64,000 nt of DNA from Macrophomina tecta (lineage: Eukaryota; Ascomycota; Dothideomycetes; Botryosphaeriales; Botryosphaeriaceae). The stretch spans positions 1,612,001-1,676,000 of the forward strand of contig JAKSGN010000036.1 in NCBI GenBank assembly GCA_024180945.1. Direction: 5' to 3'. A program made the position numbers and the translations under genes. Each line of letters opens with the position of its first letter. Position 1 is the first letter of the stretch. Under the pieces are notes generated by a model that did not search any database, was not told where the DNA came from, and was given only the letters and a program-made list of their open reading frames with translations. Positions 24,530 to 35,607 of this stretch are shown one piece after another.

Positions 24530-25579
24530 TGGAATCGGGATTGCTCGGGATTTTGGGATAGGGAAGAGGAGTTTTGTGTTTTTTTCGGATTTTTTGGGCC
24601 TTTTCTTCTTTCGAGGGAAGGGCAGGATGATAGTCCATACAGTCTCTTGCTTGTTTTTTATAGCGTATATGTTTCCGTCATCTCCTATTCCCTCTGAAAG
24701 CGCTCGTGGATGTGGGAAGGAGAATGTTCCTCTCATTTGGAAGAGGCGAAACAAAAAGTTTCCGTTAGCGGTTAGAAGATTCGCTTTTTGTTTTGTATTC
24801 GTGGCGCAAGATGAAATCTGGGAGAAGACTGTGATCACGTAGACGAGTATCTAGAAGACCGATCTTACGTTGGTGACTGCTCAGTTCTCTTAGACCGCAA
24901 AGGACAGCCGTCAAGAAGCAAGAGAGAATATCAAGCAAATGTTTACTGAATCACTGCCCAAGAATGAAGTATGGTGGGCCTTTGGTTTCATGCAGTTACG
25001 TTGGCCTCTCTCTTTCTCTCTCTCTGTCTCTGTTTCTTTTTTTTTTTTTTTTATTTTATCGCTTACAAGGAGCATTCGGACATTGTCGAGTTCATGGGGA
25101 TTGAGGTCACTAGCTTTAACAGGGGAGAAGGAGGAAGCTAGCACAACGAGTTTACGCACCTGAAATCCGTCTTATTATAAGTGCTCCACCGGCTTCGAGC
25201 ATATGTGCAGGAACGGCGGCATGCCGGCATAAACGTAAAACACACATTTGTGACTTCCAATGCATATCCACAGAACTCACCTGATGTCGCTAGTTACCAT
25301 TTTCAAAACGCTCCAACCAGTCCCAGCATATACTGAGTACGAAGCAGGAAGCCGAGCGAAGCACAGATTTGAATTTCCAATGTTTGCCTGCTGAATTGTA
25401 ACAGCCATCGCAAATCCTACCGTGCTGAGGGCGCAACTACACAGCGTGGAAACCCGTCCGAGGAGTGCGCCAGTGGGGTTTCCTATCCTCGTCTGGTCCC
25501 GCCAGCCAGCAAGGCCTTCAGCCTCCGAACCGGCAAGAACATCCGCAGATGCCGCCGCACCGCAGCACCACAGCCCGTC
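24530..25579. other. Intergenic with T16 tract
   Basis: 3' UTR of the lipase and AT-richer spacer. A CT repeat runs into T16 at 25037-25052. No coding sequence is supported, although the antisense of the lipase tail gives long spurious frames. Confidence 0.45.
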
Positions 25580-25685
25580 CTATCTGACCCCACGAAAACC
25601 AAGGTGAGCGCAGTGCCCATCGTCCGCTATGACAGCATCACGCCGCCATACCGCGCCTCCCTCGGCAACCACCAGCACCCAATCA

Positions 25686-26070
25686 CTAGTCAGCCGTCTG
25701 GTCGCAGGCACCAGGGCCAGCGCTAGCGTTGTCATCCACAACCCAGTCTCCGGCAGCCTGATTGCCGCCCTGGCCCGTGGTTTCCCAGTTACCGGTGGCA
25801 TGCGTGGCCGAGGGGCCCACGCCGTCCCGAACGCTGCCGGGGTTCTGAATGCCATGGCCGGCGCTGCCGCGGCGCTTGTTATTGTTGTAGTTGTTTTAGT
25901 TACGACAGCTGTTGCGCTAGTGATTACCGCCGCCGCCCGTGAAGTCCTGGCGGTAGTTGGAGTTGAGCGGAAAGGCTGGTGCCCCTGGTGGTGGCCTGCG
26001 AGTTAGCGCCGCCGGGTTCGTTGTGGGCACCAGGAGTGTAGTAGCCGCCGGCGCCAGCCTCGTCCTTGGT
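25686..26070 (-). pseudogene. Probable decayed gene for a Gly/Asn-rich small protein
   Basis: On the minus strand two adjacent frames read like real protein. Frame A (about 26070-25990) gives TTITKDEAGAGGYYTPGAHN and ends near NSQ. One base later frame B (about 25985-25690) gives PPPGAPAFPLNSNYRQDF, then NNYNNNKRRGSAGHG and ATGNWETTGQGGNQAAGDW. Frame B is broken by TAG and TAA in the Gly/Asn section and ends in TAG TGA. Both internal stops would be Gln codons if a C-to-T change were reversed, the pattern expected of RIP or simple C deamination. An alternative is a spliced gene: GTAATC...AACAAG is a possible 53-nt intron that keeps frame A open, but the resulting downstream protein (MAFRTPAAFG...) looks less natural. 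No family was recognised. Confidence 0.35.
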
Positions 26071-26109
26071 GATGGTGGTGGCTGTGGGGGAACGGGGAAG
26101 CTGGGGCAA

Positions 26110-26467
26110 TGAAGGGGGGGGGACGCAAGCTGGTAAGCTTTGGCGGTGATATAGAGCTAGTACAGAGCCATGAAAATGAGCAATCGCAGTCGTGGCAGTG
26201 GGTTATAGGGCTGTCAAGAGAGTCTGCTAGCCTGTTGTCGGCATATAATCCAATGTCAGTAGCGTGCCCGGCATCTTCAGAAGACCAGCTTATCACTCAT
26301 CCCCTTGCCCAGATTACAGGGAGAGCAGGAAGACAAACAGCGGAAGATAATGAGCTTGTAATAAATGCGGGGGTTTTCTCCCGGTGATGAAACGGTTCCG
26401 AAATGTTTATATTACCATATCTATCTCTCGGGAAATAACCAACCGCTTCAAGTAGCCGTTCGCATGC
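26110..26467. other. Intergenic spacer
   Basis: Sequence between the decayed reading frame and the 3' end of the second SDR gene. Nothing recognised. Confidence 0.4.
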
Positions 26468-27505
26468 CTAACCTTGCATCTCCAGACCGCCGGTGCCATG
26501 GAGCACTTCGCCGGTGAAATAAGTACCGTAGGGGCTAGCTAGAAAAACGTAGGCTGTGGCGGCCTCGACAGGCATACCAGGGCGGTTGAGCGGGGCCTCC
26601 CCAACGCCCAGACCCTTCATAGCATCCGCAGGATTGCCCTTTGTGGCGGGCTGGAGCGGCGTCCAGCTGCAGGAAAGTCAGTAGTGCAAACTCTACTGTG
26701 GATTGGAATCTGGTTCGCTTACATGATACCGGGTGCAACTGCATTGACACGTATGCCGTGCTTTGCTTGCTGCTGCGCCAGCGAGCGGGTGAAGGTGGTG
26801 ATGGCGCCCTTGGTGGACGAGTAGTCTACTAGTTGAGGGTTGCCCATGTACGCCGCGACTGAGGACGAGTTTATGATGCAGTCACCGCGCTTCATGTGCT
26901 GGAGGGCAAACTTGGACATGGCGAACATGGACAGAATGTTTGTGCGGTAGGTCTTCTCGACGGTGTCCAGGTTGATGTCACGCAGGTCTTGGCAGATCTC
27001 CTGCATCGCGCCTGGGACCTTGTCAGCTAGTAAGGAGCAGACAGCAGCTGATTGACGCACTGTTGTTGACCAGGACATTCAGCTTGCCAAAAGCCTTGAT
27101 GTGGCCGTCGACGGCCTTCCTGCAATTGTCCTCTTCGCGTAAGTTGAGGGACATGAGGTTGACTTTCCTGCCAGCCTTCTCGACCTGTGCTTTTGTCCAC
27201 TGGGCGTCCTTCTCTTCCTCGGGCAGGTAGACAATGGAGACGTCGGCGCCCTCGCGTGCCATCAGGATTGCAACGGAGCGGCCGATCCCCGAGTCGCCGC
27301 CGGTGATCAGGACGGCTTTATCCTTCAGTAGGTCGCGCCCCTCATATTCCTTCAGGTAGGGCTTGACGTCGTCGGACCAGAACTCCAGCTGGGTGAAGTT
27401 GGCGGCGGGCTTGAGGTCAGAGTCGAGGCCAGGGCCGCCTTCCTGATCCTGGGACTGGAGCTCGACGCTCGGGTAGGCGGTAAGCGGCTTTTCTAGCTGC
27501 GACAT
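26468..27505 (-). CDS. Short-chain dehydrogenase/reductase (YhdG/YdaD-like general stress SDR)
   Basis: Exons 27505-27061, 27011-26723 and 26666-26468 join in frame to 310 residues, with introns of 49 and 56 nt. The N-terminal region (QSQDQEGGPGLDSDLKP) precedes the Rossmann motif TGGDSGIGRSVA. The N-N-S-A-M-Q segment is rebuilt across intron 1, and the catalytic pair is Tyr/Lys in VDYSSTKGAI, with Ser in INSSSVAAY. VNAVAPGI-I-WTPLQPA is rebuilt across intron 2. The domain order and the C-terminal GEVLHGTGG match the glucose/ribitol-dehydrogenase-like SDRs of bacteria, plants and fungi, many of them stress-induced. The physiological substrate is unknown. The protein lacks a secretion or organelle signal and is probably cytosolic. 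Confidence 0.88.
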
Positions 27506-29203
27506 TGCTTTCGAGTAGGGTGCGTTGGACTGCAGGCCAACCGGGAGCAAAGACGGGGGATTTATTATGGAGGATGCGGGCAGGCTTGATGCCGACAGAC
27601 GTCATAGGGCAAGCGCGAGGCCCATACATGATGCCATCGTCCTGCACCCGCGTCTGTCGCTATCCTGCTCTTGGCATTGGGATGAAGCATCGCAGCGCCG
27701 GTCGAAACGTGTGTCCTGAGCGTGATCTCAGGATCCTCAGCAGTCCGAGATGCAGATTTGGGGGACGAAAGGCGCGGCCGTGTGACGTCATCAGCGAGAG
27801 ACGGCGGTTGAGACGCGACGCGGCACTCCCTCTCTCTCCTCCCCCACGAACGCTTCCGCAAACGCCTTCCAAGCGCGTCCCCACTACCAGACTCAGTAAA
27901 TATGGTTGAATCAGTGCCATCTGGTCCAGACTTCGGACGGTCACCGCCTGAATCCGCACAGTTGTCACCGGCGATGTTTACGAAGGCGCATCCGTCTCGG
28001 ATTGTGCACTGCTCCCGGGGGCGCTGCCCGGAAGAAAAAGAAAAGGCCAATCTCCTCTCGCTTGCTGAGAACCTGGATGTAGGATGCTCATAAGCAGAAC
28101 CCTGGCTATGGCTAGATCCTCGGAGGAATGCCATGCGCGAAGCCGATATCGCCTTGCTTCTTGCCCAGCTACCCAACCTGGAAATGGAGACTAGAGCATT
28201 TGGCATCCATTCAAATTGACCTTCGCTTTGATCTGAGCAATAAGATGCTGCCCAACTACCACTGTCCCCCTTCATCCTTCTTCGGATCGAAGCATCAGTA
28301 TTGAGATCCTTGTCGTGCGTGAGACAACTCTTCTCCTTCCGCTTCTCAAGTGTCTAGTCGGTGCGTGTAAGGGAATCGAATTCCTTGATTACCAATTCTT
28401 TCGAGGTGACAATCATCCTAGATCGCTTGATCTGGAAGATATACGTGACACTATCCTGCTGCACACGCACTTACTGAAACCCTTGTTCTAGAAACGATGA
28501 CCATGCGATAACTGCCGTTGCCATATATTTCAACGATTAGTGTTTCCAAGTATTTTGCAAAACTAAGATAGCATACACTTAGCGGTGTCCTGTTATTCGA
28601 GAATTTTGAGTCCGACGATAGGCCATCTCGATCTGATAGCGCCCCTGGTCTTCTCCTATGTGAAAGAGCACCAAGTGAAGAATTCTTCGCGCAGAGCTTA
28701 TGGAATCTCTGTATAGGTCTTTAAAGGGCTCCATACTACAGGCCGGTTGTCTGAAGCTTGAACAAAACAGAGCTTACTTCCTGAGACGAGGCTTCTATGA
28801 CAAGAAATTTTATGAAACGCGTGAGGTTGGGTCAAGTCAGTGTATGCTGGAGGCGCATGGATTGCCTCCCGCTTTCTCCTGATTCGAGTTTGGGCCAAGG
28901 TCCTGTGAGAGCGTTTGGCGGCTGCGGTGGACTTTTGCCTGGTTAACGCACCCACAGACACCCAGCCCACGTAACGAGTTATCAACTAGCCGAAGTCTGC
29001 TTACTGCAAGCTATCTATATGGAGACTTTGACAGACGCCCTTCATCCAACCTTCTTTCCTTTTTTCACTGCGATCGCAACTCGAGCTCGGCCGACCTTCT
29101 TGCCGCTGATCCACTTTCTTCAACAAATCGATCGCATATCCTTCATTACCAACAGTCTCCCTCTCGCCAAGGCGTACAGCACAACATCAGTTCATTTACC
29201 AAA
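27506..29203. promoter_or_regulatory. Divergent intergenic interval
   Basis: Separates the minus-strand SDR from the plus-strand unknown gene. A 236-codon minus-strand frame at 27565-28275 has no recognisable domain and overlaps the SDR promoter, so I do not call it. From about 28300 to 29000 the DNA is AT-richer and shows nothing. Confidence 0.4.
27558..27570 (-). promoter_or_regulatory. TATA-like element upstream of the SDR
   Basis: On the minus strand CCATAATAAATCC lies about 55 bp upstream of the ATG at 27505. It is an AT-rich island in GC-rich surroundings, so it could be a TATA box with a short leader. The call rests only on sequence and position. Confidence 0.3.
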
Positions 29204-30411
29204 ATGAGCGCCATCAGCTTCCCCTTTTACTCCACTCCCATGCGTAGGTGCAGCACCAACATCGCGCGCTTCCTCGAGAGCCACAACGAGGAACACAAAA
29301 CATCCCCGCGCCACATCCTGGCCCGTCGTTTTCTGAGCTTAAGTGAAATCCGCAATACCTACTTGGACACCCTCCCTGCCTATGACGCTGACGGCGAGGA
29401 TATCACTGATTCAACGCCCTGGATGACCCCCCCTGTCACCAAGGCAATCACCGCCTGCCTTGCTCCTCCCAAGACTGAAGGGAAACGCGTCAAGCAGCTG
29501 TACGGACTCGTCAAAGCCAACGATGCTGAGAGCGATTGCGTTCCTACGGTGGAAGGCCTAGCCATGCCCCGCAACATCTTCCCTGATACTGAGAAGTAAG
29601 CAACTGACCAACCTTCCCTTTTCCCACCGGGCACCCTACTAACCCGCACAGCGATGGCTTGTTTAGTCACACCACCTCTCTCGCTCACGATAAGTGCAGC
29701 CACCGCACCTGCTACACCTACAGCGGCGCCTCCCTGCGGCGCTGCAGCGCCTCTAAGATCAGCCTGCTGTCCCTGAACAACGCAGGCACCCGTCCCACTG
29801 CGAACAAGCGCGTTGGCCGCAACGCCGTTACGCATGACAAGGATTGCTTCGATCACCGCCAGCCGCCCGACTTGCTGCCGCACGCCGTCCTCGCCTTTGC
29901 CGATGAGGATGGCCATTTCCACGCCTCTGGCCACCAGGACCCGTTCCACCCCAGCTCCCCCTTCGAGAAGGAGGGACAGCATGAAGAGGAGGAGGAGGAG
30001 GAGGAGGAGGAGGGGGAGGAAGAGGAAGAAGGGGAAGAAGAGGAAGAAGAGGAAGAAGAGGAAGAAGAGGAAGAAGAGAAACCGGCGATCTCAGACTCGC
30101 TCACGAATGACTCCTTCATCCCCCTCGCCTCCGCCGCCTCGAGCCCGCGTGCGCGCCCCCGCACCATCTCCCTCACCTCCGACGACGGCGTCTGGATCGC
30201 CGGCCAGGCTCCGCGCGACGCGGGTGAGCGCGAGTGGTACCGCATCTGCGTGCAGGACATGCTGGACCGCTACGACGACCCGCGCGCCAGCCCGACGCTG
30301 CCGGCCGTCACGCAGAGGAGGCTGAAGAACAGGCCAGCTTTGAATCCGGTTGAGCGAATGAAGGAGAGAGTGAACGGGCGGAGGGGACGGAGGGGGAGGA
30401 GAGGGAGTTGA
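29204..30411 (+). CDS. Hypothetical protein with long Glu tract
   Basis: Exons 29204-29595 and 29652-30411, joined by a 56-nt intron (GTAAGC...ACAG, phase 2), give 383 residues. Residues 20-70 (FLESHNEEHKTSPRHILARR and following) suggest a folded N-terminal part. Cys/His-containing text follows the intron (DKCSHRTCYTYSGASLRRC), but there is no clear zinc-finger spacing. A stretch of over 30 mostly Glu residues lies in the middle. The C-terminus is Arg/Gly-rich (GRRGRRGRRGS), which could bind nucleic acid. I recognise no family. Codon use and the clean intron support a real gene. Confidence 0.65.
29983..30078 (+). repeat. GAG/GAA tract encoding poly-Glu
   Basis: An almost pure purine tract of GAG and GAA codons with a few GGG/GGA interruptions, inside the hypothetical gene. 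It is likely length-variable and encodes a strongly acidic segment. Confidence 0.9.
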
Positions 30412-32992
30412 AGGAGGTTAGGCTTGGTGGCAAGATCTGGAACTGAGGAGATGAGGTTGGTGGTGATGGATGAGAAGGAGGGGAAGGATAGGGACGGGTC
30501 GATGGGGTTGTGGTGGTAGTTGATGATGGATTTGTTTGGCCTTTTACTGCACGGGTGGACAGTTTTGGGGATTCGAACGTGTGGGACGAGCTGGAGTGTG
30601 GGATTTTTACTTCTGTATATTGGCGGACCTTGAATGGAAAATGGAGCCGCCTGACGTCGGGATATTTAAGACGCGCAGATTGCTTTACTATATCCTCGTG
30701 TACCCGGATACTTTCCGCAATTGTGAAATAGTTACTGTCAGTTAAGGGTAATTTGTTAGCACTGCGGATTCCAGAGTTTTTGAGGTGCTGCCTCAGAAGG
30801 GAGAAACAAGTCGTATACGGGCTTGAACAGTTGACAAAACGCTGTTGTCTAACTTATTAGGTCCCTTAGAACCTGTAATGGCATAGAATAGGCCAAGTAA
30901 TCTGTTCGGACCTTTCAACTCTTGCCTCTCGGTTATTCCTGGGACCATACCCCGAGTTTGATCAGTTGCAGAGGGGGCAATGCGTGTTATGATGGGCCGG
31001 TGTCTCCTCTTTTCTTTGGTAATGCAACTTATATGCTCGGTGCCTTTATATTACTACATTTTGGGGGCCGGGTCTGCTGGTAAGTACAGAAATTGGCGAG
31101 GAGGTCCAGTGCGATGAGCGTTAGAACTGGTATTACTTGTCTTGTTCCTGGCGTAACATACAGACTTTCGTGCGGGTCATTGCAAAGATATCCCAAACTA
31201 TCCGCAGAAGCAATGATACGAGACAAAGCCGCCGGAAAAATCTAGTATAGACGTGGCTCATCATCGTTTACCAATCAAAATGCTTAACAAGATAACCAAT
31301 TTTGATGTCATCTTCTCAAACCGTGAATCGCAGAAGTAAGTAGAGTGTATCCAGCACAAAGACCAACCTTTCACCAGTAGCCTTTAAAGCTGCTGCCTAT
31401 GGCACATACAGATTCACGGAACAAGCCCGAGCCTAACTTTCCTCCGTCCTGCGCTCCAACAGGTCAAATTCGCCCTTCCGCGAAACATCAGTCCGAACTC
31501 CCCAGCGCGTACTGCTACCGAACGCTCAGATCACCAGAATGTTGCTCCAGACCCTCACGAAAGCCAAGCAAGACAGCGTCAAAATACCTTCCGGGGCAGC
31601 GGACAAACCCACCTCCATCAGACGTCTACAACGCCCAGGTGCTACGTGTGTGCATCGGCGCGAACATACGGGCTCGCCCCACCGTTGCGGCAATCGAACA
31701 TCACGCAACAGCACTCCGGAGGTAGCAAGTTAAGCACCGCACAACAGAATGCAGTGATGGAACCCCTAGTCTCTAATTGAGAACCGCAGTAACTGATGCT
31801 ATCAATGACTACCATGATTTACCTTTCATAGTCCCTTCTACCTGTTATCGTCGCAGCTCCGGTGAAAACTCGTTAGCAAACCCGCAAAGCTACCTCTCTC
31901 TGTTAGTGTCGACAGTTGGTCCAGCCATGGCTCGAGATCCGAGCCTTCGATGCTTGCCGGCAAGGTATTACGCCTGGTCGTCGCCCATTGGAATAGGACA
32001 GCTAGCCCCAGCCCAAGAACGCCGTGGCCTTTAACAGCACGTGCAAGACCACATTACATGAGCACTACCAAAAGCCGAACCGCAGTATGGAGCAAAGACC
32101 TTCATTGATTCATTTGGTGATATTCTGCCTATCGCTACTTTACCAGCATATGTGGTATATTTTCTCTCGAAAAAAAAAAGAGAGAAAAGTTCAATCCCGT
32201 TCAATAATTTCAACTAAAGAAGAAAATAAAATCATCTGTCATCCCCGTGTGGGGTATGCCTCAATGTCCAAGGAGAGTAAGTGGAGGGGATTTGAAAAAA
32301 GAAAAACGAAAGACGTACGAAAAAGAAATGCGAGTAGCAAAAAGCCATATCCGCCCAGAGAAAAGGATATGCAAGCCCTTCCATCTATAAAGGAACCACG
32401 CAAGCACCCGCATGAGGCTGATGCTTATGCGGCCTCGCCCGAACGGGAGTCGACGCAGCCAGGAAGATAGGTTTCTTTCACCCATCGCGTTCGTCTTTGA
32501 GGCCGCGCAACAAAAGCAAAGCAAGGAGGGAAAATCACGAAGGAAACACGAGCTGGAGCTCTGCTGCAAGTCGTCGATGCGAGTGTTGATGCCGAAGGCT
32601 ATCCTTCGCCAGATACGCCGACGAGAGCAGTCTTTTAGTGCCGAACGCATGCCCGAATCCAATCTAGAGCTGATTTTGATCTCAAGTGAAGAAACATGAT
32701 AAGGAAGAAGCTCGTGGTGATAACGCAAGAGCAGAGGATGGTTCGACCACGGCCGTACTGATTAACCGTTACGCTCTTCTCTTCTGCTCGAGTTCAAGGC
32801 AATGGCGGCAACCGGGGTAGCGTGGGTGAGAATGGTCGTGCAGATATCCCTCGACGAAGAAGCTTGAGGATTGTGATGCTGTTATAGTACAGTGATGTGT
32901 CAGATAAGAAAAAGAAGAAAGCTTCCTAATTGTGGGATATCAAGACGTCGGCACAAGCAAGCAGTGACGGTGCTTGTAGGCAGCAAAGACAA
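30412..32992. other. Convergent intergenic region, 2.6 kb
   Basis: Lies between the 3' ends of the unknown gene and TOA1. Only short overlapping frames occur (for example 32024-32470 plus and 32261-32728 minus), with no domain or codon signature. An A10 run with purine-rich flanks lies near 32165-32190. Confidence 0.45.
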
Positions 32993-34699
32993 TTACCACT
33001 CAAACTCGCCTTGAGCCTTGTGGAAGAGGTAACTAAGACGGTGGTTAGCAGTCTTTTACGAAGTTGATGTACAATAGTAGAACTTACTCCTTGCCGCCTG
33101 TAGAGAGCACGCCGTCCTTCAACGTGCACTTCCACTTGTTCTTGACACGCTGCACCTTATCGTATGTGCAGATCATGGTGTCACCCTGAGGTCCCTCGTC
33201 ATCGCCCTCTTGAATCTGCTCCTCATCGGAATCGTCGAGATCGGAGTTGATGGCCTCGTCATCATTCTCCTCCTTCTCGTCATCCGCACCGAGCTCACCG
33301 TCGAGTTGCGGAATGGTAGAGCCGCTCATGGCACTGGATGCGCCGACTGCACGGCGCATCTTGCTCTTTGAGCTGGGAAGCTCTTCTATCGGCTGCAGAA
33401 GGCCGCTCTCGATGACATTCATTTTCTGCTCCAATTGAGCGCGGAGCGTGCCATCAGCATGAACCCTGGCTCCGTCGGCTTCAGAACGTCTCGCAGTCAC
33501 GAAGCTTCTCCACTCGCTCTCGGCGTCACCAGCTCCGTCAGTCTGAGAAGCGTAAACGGAGTTTTGCTGCTGTTGCTGCTGTGGCTGGTTGGATGGGTGG
33601 CCCTGTTGCTGTGGAGGTTGATGCTGCTGAGCCTGCTGTTGACGGTTCGGAGGCATCTGCAGGTTCATGGGACGCTGCTGTTGCTGGCCGGGAAGAGCGA
33701 CGTTGTTTTGCTGAGGATAGGCAGAGGCGATTGAAGCCTGGGCCTGGGCGCCAAAGTTCTGCTGCAGCAAAGCGGCAGCACGCTGTTGAGCGACGTTGCC
33801 GTTGGGCATGTTGTAGCCGTTCATTTGGTAAGCAGGTAGGTTGTTCTCATAACCAGCTCCGGGTTCCTGCTTGATACGCACGCCGGAGCCATACTGTTGG
33901 TTCGGCGGCGGCGCCGAGGCGGGCGGCATCTGCTGCTGCATCTGCGGCTTCGCATCGTTCGACGGCACGGTCGGGGGGTTGTTGATTTGAGGTTGCGGCG
34001 GGGGCGGGTCCCAGGGCATCTGCGCCACATGGAGGGCGGAGAGCTTCTTCTGCCATATCTGCAGGCCAGTTAGCAGTGTGCGACCCCAACAGCGAGCGAA
34101 TGGCGAGTGGGCGAGGGTGGTGATGGATCGGGAAGGCCAATCACGTGGACCGGCTAGCCGAAAGGAGCAAGGCGCCTGAAACGTGGGGCGGGAAAATTTG
34201 GTTGGGGTATAAAATAGGCGAAAGGCAGACAGATACAAAGGAGCAGGCCCTGCCCACCCCCGATCGCCTCAGAGCCCGCCGGCTCCTTCGAGCCCAGCCA
34301 ACCCCGCTTTTACTGCCATCCTCGCCCGTCGGCAGCCTAGCCCAATAACTGGACTGCCGCCTGCGCTGACAACAGCAAAATGAAAAGACAAAAAAAGAGT
34401 ATGCACGCTCCAGCCTGCGCGGCGCGTCGGCTTGCGGGTCGTGCCAGTCGGCCGGACTGAGTGCAAGGTGGCGAAACAGCGAACGGGCGCAGATTCCACG
34501 AACCTCTTTCATCTCCTGCAGCGTCTGCTGGTCGACACCGCTCTCCTCGAAGTCATTCTGCGATGCCTGCACGACGCGATCGATGATCTGTGCGAAGGTG
34601 CTGCCCTACTCATGGTTTATCGCGTCAGCGCACCCGCCCGGGACGGAGTGACGATGGGGAGCTGGGCCCGTCGCTACTGACCGTGACGGCGTTGGACAT
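32993..34699 (-). CDS. TOA1: Transcription initiation factor IIA large subunit
   Basis: Exons 34699-34682, 34605-34504, 34058-33088 and 33032-32993 join exactly in frame to 376 residues. The N-terminal helical region (GSTFAQIIDRVVQASQNDFE, then QEMKEIWQKKLSALHVAQMP) is the four-helix-bundle half that pairs with Toa2. The centre is Gln/Pro-rich and dispensable in homologues. An acidic stretch precedes the C-terminal beta-barrel half (TMICTYDKVQRVKNKWKCTL...GGKDYLFHKAQGEFEW). That C-terminus is the family signature and ends in the last 40-nt exon. TFIIA stabilises TBP on promoters in the nucleus. The first exon encodes only MSNAVT. Intron 2 is 445 nt, unusually long for this window, and has a GTTCGT donor. 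Confidence 0.92.
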
Positions 34700-35607
34700 G
34701 ATGGCGGCGGGATGGTTTGCAGGCCAGGAGCGGGGATGAGGGAGCGTAGGCGGGCGAGGCGGCGGCGGGCGTGTTACAGAAGCGCTGCTGCTGCTGCTGC
34801 TGCTGCCGCTGCTGTTGCGCGAGGTGGTGGATTGGAAGGCCCGACCGACGTCGGCTCTCGGGCCGCCGCTGTACTCTGCTTTGTTCTAGCCGCTACTTCG
34901 TCTTGCTATCAACAATAGTGCTCGTCGGGTGCCGTGCTGATGTTCTGGGACGCGCGGTGTGGGGGGCTTGCTTTTGTATGCGAGGTAGATGGTTTGGTGA
35001 TGAACGGCTGCAGGCCGACGAAGAGGAAGCCAGGCAGGAGCGCCGCCGGGTCCGGATATACCTCGGAACAACTTGCATGCGGCCAAAGAAACTCAGCTGC
35101 CCTCGCCTACCCATTGCTGTGACTTAATTCACTGCGCGTCGTCTTCCTAGCCGCCTGCGCTTCAATGTAATGTTTCGCCCTCACCTGCGTTGCTCCGCGA
35201 GCGCGGAGTCTGGTGTCACTCGATAGGCCGCGCGCGCGTTGAGGGGTGCTCTTGGCGGGGGCGCCCAGGCACTCTTTGCAAGAGCGTTCAATCGCCAAAG
35301 AGCGCGTCAATGTCACAGCTTCATCTGCTTCTCTAAGTAGATTGCCATTCAGCCAGGTCCCGCCCGTGATAGTTATTCTCAAAAGACCCTCGCATCCACT
35401 TCACTGCCCCGTATTTTCGACTACCTACTACTGAAAATCTGCAGCTGCACGACCCCGCCCTTTACCCTTGCAACTCCGTAAACCGAGAGCCGGACTGCCA
35501 GAACTACAGCAATGCTGCCAGTCGGTAGAGCCTGTAGGGTATTGAGTGAGAAAGTAAAGACCCATACGAGAAAGGCGAAGGCTGATCAGCCCATCAAAAT
35601 CGCGAGC
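34700..35607. other. TOA1 promoter region with GCT repeat
   Basis: Contains about ten GCT/GCC repeats at 34784-34815 just upstream of the TOA1 ATG, and otherwise no supportable gene. The far side is the 3' UTR of the SRA gene. Confidence 0.5.

Noticed and set aside
27565..28275. 236-codon minus-strand frame upstream of the second SDR
   Set aside because: No recognisable domain, shadow-like Ser/Arg composition, and it overlaps the probable SDR promoter.
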